A stretch of DNA of 22,718 bases from Liminaster sp045576355 (lineage in GTDB: Bacteria > Bacteroidota > Bacteroidia > Bacteroidales > UBA3663). Position 1 is the stretch's first letter; each line of letters opens with the position of its first letter. Below are positions 17,033 to 22,718 of this stretch, one piece after another. The stretch spans positions 1 through 22,718 of the forward strand of contig JAZNGG010000010.1 of assembly GCA_045576355.1 (NCBI GenBank), given 5' to 3'. The notes under the pieces are model-generated. The model was not told where the DNA came from, made no database searches, and saw only the letters and a program-made list of their open reading frames with translations. Made by a program: the position numbers and the translations under genes.

Positions 17033-19419
17033 TGAAGGAGAAAGAGATTGTCATAACGGGTGCCGGAGTCGTTTCGGCCATCGGTATCGGTAAGGAAGAG
17101 ACTTGGCATTCGCTTAAGAATCACCTTACCGGCATCGCTCCGGTCTCCTATCTTCAGACCCAGCATACGGAGTTTCCCGTCGGAGAAGTTAAGCTTTCCG
17201 ATGAGGAGATGAAAGAGATGTTGCATATACCGGCTCATACACCGGTCGTGAGAACTTCATTGCTTGGGATGCTGGCGCTGAAAGAGGCTTTGGCTGAGGC
17301 TGGTATATCGCGTGAGGAGTTGTCACAAGTGGCATTAGTCTCCGGCACTACCGTAGGAGGAATGGAGAAAAGCGAGCAGTTTTATCTCGATTACTTCCGG
17401 GAGGAGATTTTGCATAGTCAGGAGGGGAAAGCGAAAACGGCTTATATCAAAACCCATGATTGCGGAGCCTCTACCCAACTGATTGCCGACCATATCGGGC
17501 AATTTGCTTTTGCCACGAGTATCTCTACAGCTTGTTCGTCGGCTGCCAATGCCCTACTTCTTGGGGCTCGCATGATTAGGCAAGGTGATTATGACTGTGT
17601 CGTCGTGGGTGGTGCTGAGGCACTCTCCAAATTTCATCTCAATGGATTTAATTCTTTGATGATTTTGGACAAAGAGCTGTGTCGGCCCTTTGATAGTACA
17701 CGGGCAGGATTGAACTTAGGAGAGGGGGCAGCTTATCTCGTATTGGAAAGTGAGGAGTCTGCTCTGCGGCGGGGGGCACCTCTTTTGGCTCGCCTTTCAG
17801 GATATGGTAATGCTTGTGATGCTTTTCATCAGACCGCTTCCTCCGAAAACGGAGAGGGGGCTTATCGTGCCATGAAACAAGCGATCGAACGAGCCGGATT
17901 AAAACCAGAGGCGATCGATTATGTCAATGCTCATGGGACCGGAACACCTAACAACGACCCGAGTGAGTGTGCTGCCATGAAGCGGTTGTTTGGAGATGTG
18001 TTACCCCATTTCTCTTCTACTAAAGGTTTTACCGGACACACGACTTCTGCATCAGGATCTATCGAGGCAGTCTTCTGTCTATTGGCTCTCAGACATCAGC
18101 AATTGCCGATCAGCCTACACTGCCAAAACCCTATCTCTGAAGATCTGACACCGGTCTCAATCGAGACCGAACACCCTGAGACTCCGATCAGACATATCCT
18201 ATGCAATGCTTTCGGCTTTGGGGGCAATGATACTTCCTTGCTCTTTTCTGCCATCGGAGATAGTGAGGAGCCGAGTGAAGACGCAGAGAGGATAATAAGA
18301 GATTGTCCTGCCGATAATTCTCCCTCAAAAGACCATCTTTCCAATGCACAGGATGTTTATGTAATAGCAGCCAACCAGATTTCTATCCAGGCACCTCTTT
18401 CTCAGCAGTGGATGACAAGTCCGGAGGAGGTCTGTGAGCCTTTCCGTCGGGCATCGGATCCCGATTTTAAGCAATATATGTCTCCGGGAGAGGCTCGTCG
18501 TTTAGGGAAAGTGCTAAAACGGGCTTTGAGTGTCTCTCAAAAAACATTGAAAGAGGTGGGCGTCGAGCAGCCGGATGCCATAATAACCGGTACCGGACTA
18601 GGTAGTGTGGAGAGTACAGAGGCCTTTTTGTCAGATCTTTGCCTGCATGGAGAGGAACTGCTTAAACCCACACACTTCATGCAATCTACGCATAATACCA
18701 TCGGTTCGTTGGTTGCCATTTCGACACGATCTCATGGATATAACTCCACGTATTCGCATAAAAACATCTCTTTCTCATCTGCGCTCTATGATGCAATGTT
18801 ACAGCTTCGGGCGGGAGAAATCTCAAATGCTCTCGTTGGGGGGCATGATGGACTTACAGAGTCTTACTACCATCTTTGGGAATTGGTGGATTATGCCGGA
18901 GGGGACATGACATCTCCCTGTGGAGAGGCAGCAGTGGCAGTAATGCTGGCATCTGCAGATAGTCCTCTCATCTCTATAGCTGAGGGAAAAGGAGCAGATA
19001 CAGATCAGATACTCTGTCGGGTGGGAGATTGCAAACTCCTCAATAAACCCACTGATGACATATTGCAGAAGGAGATAAACAGAATCATACAACGACATGA
19101 ATTGACTCCTGATAATGTTGCAATTATGTTGGGTGTCAATGGTAAAAGGGTCAATGATATTCCTTACGAAACACTTCTCGGAAAGCTCTCTTCCAACTTT
19201 GGTGTACTGCGTTACAAGAATCTGTTTGGAGAAAGCTTTTCATCAGAGGCATTAGGGTTTTATGCTGCTGCGCATATTCTCCGGGCTAACTCTTATCCGA
19301 AGCAAATGCTTGTAGAGGGGCACCATGCTCCGGCAGATGCTTTAAAAGCTATTTTACTTGTGGAGAGGGGGAGAGAGGGAGATAGTGCGTTGACTCTATT
19401 GTTGAAGAATGATCTGTAA
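17032..19419 (+). CDS. Fused ketosynthase and chain-length-factor-like protein
   Basis: One unbroken 795-residue frame with two thiolase-fold units. Unit 1 (~1-408) is a complete FabF-like ketosynthase: Cys168 (STACSSAANAL), His301 (NAHGTGTPNND), Lys331 and His336 (STKGFTGHTTSASGS), and the FGFGGND end motif. A hydrophilic linker (~409-440) follows. Unit 2 (~441-795) is KS-like (QSTHNTIGS, 551-559; HGYNSTY, 568-574; LVGGHDGLTE, 601-610) but has Phe581 at the Cys position (ISFSSAL) and no HGTGT, as in a chain length factor. In aryl polyene systems the KS (ApeO-type) and CLF (ApeC-type) are separate subunits that dimerise; here they are joined. I use ATG at 17032, not the GTG at 17029. It should catalyse the repeated chain extensions. 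Confidence 0.88.
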   Translation: MKEKEIVITGAGVVSAIGIGKEETWHSLKNHLTGIAPVSYLQTQHTEFPVGEVKLSDEEMKEMLHIPAHTPVVRTSLLGMLALKEALAEAGISREELSQVALVSGTTVGGMEKSEQFYLDYFREEILHSQEGKAKTAYIKTHDCGASTQLIADHIGQFAFATSISTACSSAANALLLGARMIRQGDYDCVVVGGAEALSKFHLNGFNSLMILDKELCRPFDSTRAGLNLGEGAAYLVLESEESALRRGAPLLARLSGYGNACDAFHQTASSENGEGAYRAMKQAIERAGLKPEAIDYVNAHGTGTPNNDPSECAAMKRLFGDVLPHFSSTKGFTGHTTSASGSIEAVFCLLALRHQQLPISLHCQNPISEDLTPVSIETEHPETPIRHILCNAFGFGGNDTSLLFSAIGDSEEPSEDAERIIRDCPADNSPSKDHLSNAQDVYVIAANQISIQAPLSQQWMTSPEEVCEPFRRASDPDFKQYMSPGEARRLGKVLKRALSVSQKTLKEVGVEQPDAIITGTGLGSVESTEAFLSDLCLHGEELLKPTHFMQSTHNTIGSLVAISTRSHGYNSTYSHKNISFSSALYDAMLQLRAGEISNALVGGHDGLTESYYHLWELVDYAGGDMTSPCGEAAVAVMLASADSPLISIAEGKGADTDQILCRVGDCKLLNKPTDDILQKEINRIIQRHELTPDNVAIMLGVNGKRVNDIPYETLLGKLSSNFGVLRYKNLFGESFSSEALGFYAAAHILRANSYPKQMLVEGHHAPADALKAILLVERGREGDSALTLLLKNDL

Positions 19420-19482
19420 AGATATCCTCTTGATTATAAGTTTTTTTCTTTAAAATAGACTTCTTATTAAAACAGCCGAAAT

Positions 19483-19845
19483 ATGAACCGGATATTGACA
19501 TTATTACCTCTCTCTATCGTGCAAGCACTCCTGCTGGCAGGAGGTCAGATTTTGGTTAAGATTGCGCTGACGCACATGAGTCCTTTCTCCTGGACCTGGC
19601 GCTTTTTTATCGAACAAATGACCAATCTCTGGTGGTTGGCTTGTGGGGTATGTTTTGGTGTCTCTACTGCCCTTTGGTTGTATATCCTAAAAAATTATCC
19701 TTTTAGTGTCGCATATCCGCTCTCTTCGATGGCTTATGTCTTTGGGATGTTGGCCGCTCTGTGGATTTTTCATGAACAAATTTCCCTTTCTGCCTGGATT
19801 GGGGTTTTGCTCATAATGGCAGGGTGTTATTTTGTGGCACGATGA
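19483..19845 (+). CDS. Small four-helix membrane transporter (EamA/SMR-like)
   Basis: A 120-residue integral membrane protein with four hydrophobic helices (about 8-28, 38-66, 75-93 and 100-118) of the small multidrug resistance/ArnE-like half-EamA type. Motifs such as GGQILVKIAL and FSVAYPLSSMAYVFGMLAAL fit that family. Such proteins act as dimers. In polyene-lipid loci they are presumed to flip the lipid-linked intermediate across the inner membrane. It lies 63 bp after the KS-CLF gene and 32 bp before the next gene. Family clear; substrate inferred. Confidence 0.8.
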   Translation: MNRILTLLPLSIVQALLLAGGQILVKIALTHMSPFSWTWRFFIEQMTNLWWLACGVCFGVSTALWLYILKNYPFSVAYPLSSMAYVFGMLAALWIFHEQISLSAWIGVLLIMAGCYFVAR

Positions 19846-19877
19846 AAAGATACCTATATATAATAAGTTGATTAATT

Positions 19878-20282
19878 ATGACTTGGCAAGAAGGTTTATA
19901 TCGGGAGGTTGAAATTGTGCATTCGGATGAGACATGGGCATGTTATCGGCTCGCTCTCAATCCGGGAAGTGAAATCTATCGTGCTCATTTTCCCGGAGAA
20001 CCGATTACACCCGGAGCTTGCATCATAGGGATGGTGCTGGATGTCGCTGCCTGTTGGCAGGGGAAGACATTGACTCTTGCTCATATAGGTAACCTAAAGT
20101 ATTTATCAGTAATTTCTCCTGAAGAAACAGACTTGATAGATGTAGTAGTTTCACTTAAAGAGATAACCCCAAATGCTTTGGTTATCCGGGCGGAAGTGCG
20201 AAGTGCAGATAAAATTTTCACCAAAATGACTCTCTCTTTACATATACAAGCAGAGACAGAGAGTGGGTCAGACATGAAATAA
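19878..20282 (+). CDS. Hotdog-fold dehydratase-like protein with His but without catalytic Glu (ApeI-like)
   Basis: A 134-residue FabZ-like protein with the intact active-site loop AHFPGEPITPG (His37). The FabZ catalytic Glu sits 14 residues after the His; here that position is Gly51 (ACIIGMVLD). The missing acid could come from the partner encoded at 14528, which has Glu64 but no His. In FabZ dimers the His and the acid come from different subunits, so a mixed dimer would hold one complete site. Likely role: dehydrating 3-hydroxyacyl-ACP to build the polyene. It lies 8 bp before the glycosyltransferase gene. D55 nearby might also contribute; this is not resolved. Confidence 0.8.
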   Translation: MTWQEGLYREVEIVHSDETWACYRLALNPGSEIYRAHFPGEPITPGACIIGMVLDVAACWQGKTLTLAHIGNLKYLSVISPEETDLIDVVVSLKEITPNALVIRAEVRSADKIFTKMTLSLHIQAETESGSDMK

Positions 20283-20290
20283 TATAGTTG

Positions 20291-21121
20291 ATGAGCAGTA
20301 TTATTATGAATGGCCGAGACAACGCTTTGATGATGCAGCAACTGAAAACGTGTGTTATTGTTCCTTCCTATAACAATTCCGGAACAGTGATTCAGGTTGT
20401 CAGGCGCATTATGGAGTATGCGAAGGATATTATTGTGGTCAATGATGGATCGACCGACGACACTCATCATCTTTTGACCGAATTTATTACGCAAGAAAAA
20501 TTATCGCATCCGGAGACCCGTATAACGCTCATTTCTTATGAAAATAATCGAGGAAAAGGGCATGCACTGCGCATTGGCTTTGCCCAGGCTTTGGACATGG
20601 GTTTTGTCTATGCTGTGACGATTGATTCTGATGGACAACATTATCCGGAGGATCTGCCCAACGTTATAACAGCGTTGAAGCAGAATGTCGATGAGGGTTC
20701 GAATAGAGTTCTTATTGTGGGTAATAGAAAATTACAACAGAAGAATATGCCCAAGGGAAATACCTTTGCCAACTATTTTTCCAACTTCTGGTTTATGCTA
20801 CAGACCTGGCAATATTTGCCGGATACACAAACCGGTTATCGAATTTATCCGTTGCAACATCTGACTGGACTCTCTCTGCTTACCGCACGTTATGAAGCTG
20901 AATTAGAACTGCTGGTGATGCAAGCCTGGCACGGAGTTAAACTGATCTCTGTCCCGATACGTGTCTATTATCCCCCTAAAGGAGAACGGATTTCTCACTT
21001 TAGGCCTTTCCTTGATTTTGCTCGTATTTTCCTATTAAACACAGTGCTCTGCATTCTCTGCTTGTGCTTTGGATGGTGGAGTATGTTGTGGCATATGTGT
21101 GTCAATAAAAAAGGGAGGTGA
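20291..21121 (+). CDS. Family 2 glycosyltransferase
   Basis: A 276-residue GT-A enzyme. It shows CVIVPSYNN (21-29), the nucleotide-binding NDGSTDD (51-57), NRGKGHALR (86-94) and the metal-binding DSD (112-114), followed by DTQTGYRIYP and a C-terminal hydrophobic segment (ILCLCFGWWSMLW) suggesting membrane attachment. This is the dolichyl-phosphate-mannose-synthase-like GT2 layout. In this locus it may glycosylate the lipid carrier or pigment (inference). I start at ATG 20291 rather than the TTG at 20288; Met6 or Met14 could also be the start. Confidence 0.85.
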   Translation: MSSIIMNGRDNALMMQQLKTCVIVPSYNNSGTVIQVVRRIMEYAKDIIVVNDGSTDDTHHLLTEFITQEKLSHPETRITLISYENNRGKGHALRIGFAQALDMGFVYAVTIDSDGQHYPEDLPNVITALKQNVDEGSNRVLIVGNRKLQQKNMPKGNTFANYFSNFWFMLQTWQYLPDTQTGYRIYPLQHLTGLSLLTARYEAELELLVMQAWHGVKLISVPIRVYYPPKGERISHFRPFLDFARIFLLNTVLCILCLCFGWWSMLWHMCVNKKGR

Positions 21122-21237
21122 CCGATAAGAGAACCGGTGATATTTTAAACAATGAGCTGTGCTAATGTAAAGAGCTCTCCCTTCACGAGATTTAGAGATA
21201 TATTTATAAGAGAAAGAAAAAATAATTAGCCGAAAAG

Positions 21238-21972
21238 ATGAAACTGAAACAAAGAATATTGACTTTTTATATCTTTTTTGTTTTTGCGTTAGCAGCCTTG
21301 CTGGTGGTAATTCCGACAGTGCTGGTCTATCGGCTATTGTGGCCACATAATGAGCGCAGACGTTTTCAGTTTCATGGTTTTTTGTGCCGTTTTTTTGTTT
21401 GGTGTACTTGTCATATCCCGGGAGTTTCGTTCGAGACGATCAACCCCTATGGAGAGGATTTCAGTCGCCCGGCTGTTATCATTTGTAATCATCAGTCACA
21501 TCTTGATCTTCTCACCATCCTATCCCTATCTCCACGCATTTTGGCTATGACCAATCAGTGGGTGTGGCGTTTCCCTCTCTATGCTCCGGTGATCAGATAC
21601 TGTGAGTTTTATCCGGTTTCCAATGGGTTGGAAATCAACGAGGAGAAAATTAAGTCTTTGATCAGACGAGGCTACTCTGTTTTGATATTTCCGGAGGGTA
21701 CCCGCTCTGCGACTTGCGAAATATTGAAGTTTCACAGAGGAGCTTTTTATATGGCCGAACGCATCGGCGCAGACATCCTGCCGCTCTATCTGGATGGACC
21801 GGGACGAGTGTTGCCTAAAACAGATCTTCTCTTGCATCCGGGTACAATCACTTTGGAGATAGGACAGCGGATAGCGTCAGGTGATCTTTCGATGGGAGCT
21901 AATTATAGGGAAAAGACTCGTGCCTGGCATCGGCACTATCTGACGTGGCAACAAGGGAAAAGCTGTCGCTGA
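21238..21972 (+). CDS. PlsC-family 1-acyl-glycerol-3-phosphate acyltransferase-like protein
   Basis: A 244-residue membrane acyltransferase. An N-terminal membrane helix (~8-32) is followed by the catalytic NHQSHLD (HxxxxD, His85/Asp90), and the substrate-binding block FPEGTRS (151-157). The length is normal for PlsC. In this locus it probably transfers an acyl chain onto the pigment-lipid precursor, though a housekeeping phosphatidic-acid role cannot be excluded. A 116-bp gap precedes it; no promoter match was seen there. Confidence 0.85.
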   Translation: MKLKQRILTFYIFFVFALAALLVVIPTVLVYRLLWPHNERRRFQFHGFLCRFFVWCTCHIPGVSFETINPYGEDFSRPAVIICNHQSHLDLLTILSLSPRILAMTNQWVWRFPLYAPVIRYCEFYPVSNGLEINEEKIKSLIRRGYSVLIFPEGTRSATCEILKFHRGAFYMAERIGADILPLYLDGPGRVLPKTDLLLHPGTITLEIGQRIASGDLSMGANYREKTRAWHRHYLTWQQGKSCR

Positions 21973-22021
21973 TTTTGCATAAAGTCTTTTAATTTAATAG
22001 GTTTGAAACGATAGTCTAATT

Positions 22022-22718
22022 ATGACCGGACAGAATTTTTTTAATATATTGCGAAGTCTTATATTGACCTTGATCTTCCTCAGCAATCTGTGGGGTGATC
22101 TCTTTTATGGCTCTCCGCTTTATGCTCAAACCCAAATATCCCTCTGGAAAAAGAGTGAAGTTCGGTTTCCCACTGTTTCGCTTACCCCTTTCTTGGTAGA
22201 AAACTCTTGTGAGGGACAGGACACTGCCGTTATTGTTTGTCCCGGAGGTAGTTATAGTTGGCTGGATTGGGAAACAGAGGGAGAGTGTGTTGCCCGGTGG
22301 CTTCAATCTCAAGGCATATCGGCATTTGTTTTACGCTATAGAGTCCAAGGTGTTTTCTCTTTTTTGAGCCGTTACAGATACCTCTTCAGAGGTCGGCAAT
22401 ATCCTGATGCTTTGCAAGACCTGCAACAAGCCCTTTTGCATGTGCGTCGCAACGCTTCGATTTATGGACTGGATTCCTTGAAACTGGGTGTTATGGGATT
22501 TTCTGCAGGAGGGCATTTGGTTGTCTCTGCCGGGGCTTATTGTCCGAAGGACTCTTTGCGACCGGATTTCATAGCATCAGTCTATCCTGTGGTCACCTTC
22601 AGTCAGGAGGATTATGTCCATAAGCGATCCAGGCGAGCCCTTTTAGGCGAGTGGCGTAAACATAGTCAGGAGTGGAAAGACAGCCTTTCGCTCGAAAAAC
22701 ATGTCCATGCCGATATGC
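22022..22718 (+). CDS. Alpha/beta hydrolase (esterase-like), 3' end cut by window
   Basis: An open frame of 232 codons runs off the window. After a hydrophobic export signal (SLILTLIFLSNLWG, ending near PLYAQ) come an oxyanion-region motif CPGGSYSWLDWETEGECVA, LRYRVQG, YPDALQDLQQAL, and the nucleophile elbow GFSAGG with following HLVVSAGAY, then SVYPVVTFS. This is the layout of secreted carbohydrate-esterase-like serine hydrolases of Bacteroidetes. The acid and His of the triad would lie beyond the edge. It may be a member of the biosynthetic locus or an unrelated neighbour. Confidence 0.8.
   Translation, partial: MTGQNFFNILRSLILTLIFLSNLWGDLFYGSPLYAQTQISLWKKSEVRFPTVSLTPFLVENSCEGQDTAVIVCPGGSYSWLDWETEGECVARWLQSQGISAFVLRYRVQGVFSFLSRYRYLFRGRQYPDALQDLQQALLHVRRNASIYGLDSLKLGVMGFSAGGHLVVSAGAYCPKDSLRPDFIASVYPVVTFSQEDYVHKRSRRALLGEWRKHSQEWKDSLSLEKHVHADM

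Overview
The window looks like a member of the Bacteroidales (phylum Bacteroidota). Matches to the Bacteroidetes -7 promoter element TAnnTTTG lie upstream of several genes, most starts lack Shine-Dalgarno sequences, leaders are A/T-rich, and the gene families are typical: a secreted DUF4450-like glycosidase, a two-FtsX-domain ABC permease, and an aryl-polyene/flexirubin-type type II polyketide (PKS) locus. The genus cannot be fixed from sequence alone.

Layout. (1) 1-170: the 5S rRNA gene ending an rRNA operon, with its terminator. (2) 170-660: AT-rich DNA with no gene, ending in a hairpin that probably terminates the minus-strand genes. (3) 664-5708, minus strand: a response regulator (REC-Fis, no AAA+ domain), its overlapping sensor histidine kinase, and, after a spacer holding 16-bp tandem repeats, a large secreted glycosidase-like protein. 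(4) 5709-5995: a divergent control region with a promoter in each direction and two small palindromes. (5) 5996-11876, plus strand: a complete tripartite ABC efflux system (TolC-like outer membrane channel, HlyD/MacA-like adaptor, MacB/LolD-like ATPase, FtsX-type permease) ending at a strong terminator. (6) 11980-12476: a non-coding stretch with 22-bp tandem palindromic repeats and a hairpin-rich segment. (7) 12477 to at least 21972, plus strand: a type II PKS/fatty-acid-like locus: O-methyltransferase, LpxL-like acyltransferase, hotdog dehydratase-like protein, ketosynthase, half-ketosynthase-like protein, acyl carrier protein, a ketosynthase fused to a chain-length-factor-like domain, small EamA/SMR transporter, second hotdog dehydratase-like protein, family-2 glycosyltransferase and PlsC-type acyltransferase. 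(8) 22022-end: an alpha/beta hydrolase cut by the window edge.

The locus matches the gene content of the aryl polyene / flexirubin family: an ACP-bound aryl starter would be extended by a ketosynthase:CLF pair, dehydrated by hotdog enzymes, methylated, and attached to a lipid by LpxL-like, PlsC-like and glycosyltransferase enzymes in the envelope. Missing from the window are the expected ammonia lyase, acyl-ACP ligase, ketoreductase, LolA-like and MMPL-like export proteins and (for flexirubin) DarA/DarB. Most probably lie beyond position 22718.

Two points stand out. KS and CLF are fused in one 795-residue polypeptide. The two hotdog proteins carry complementary halves of the FabZ catalytic pair (one keeps the Glu, the other the His), which suggests an obligate heterodimeric dehydratase.
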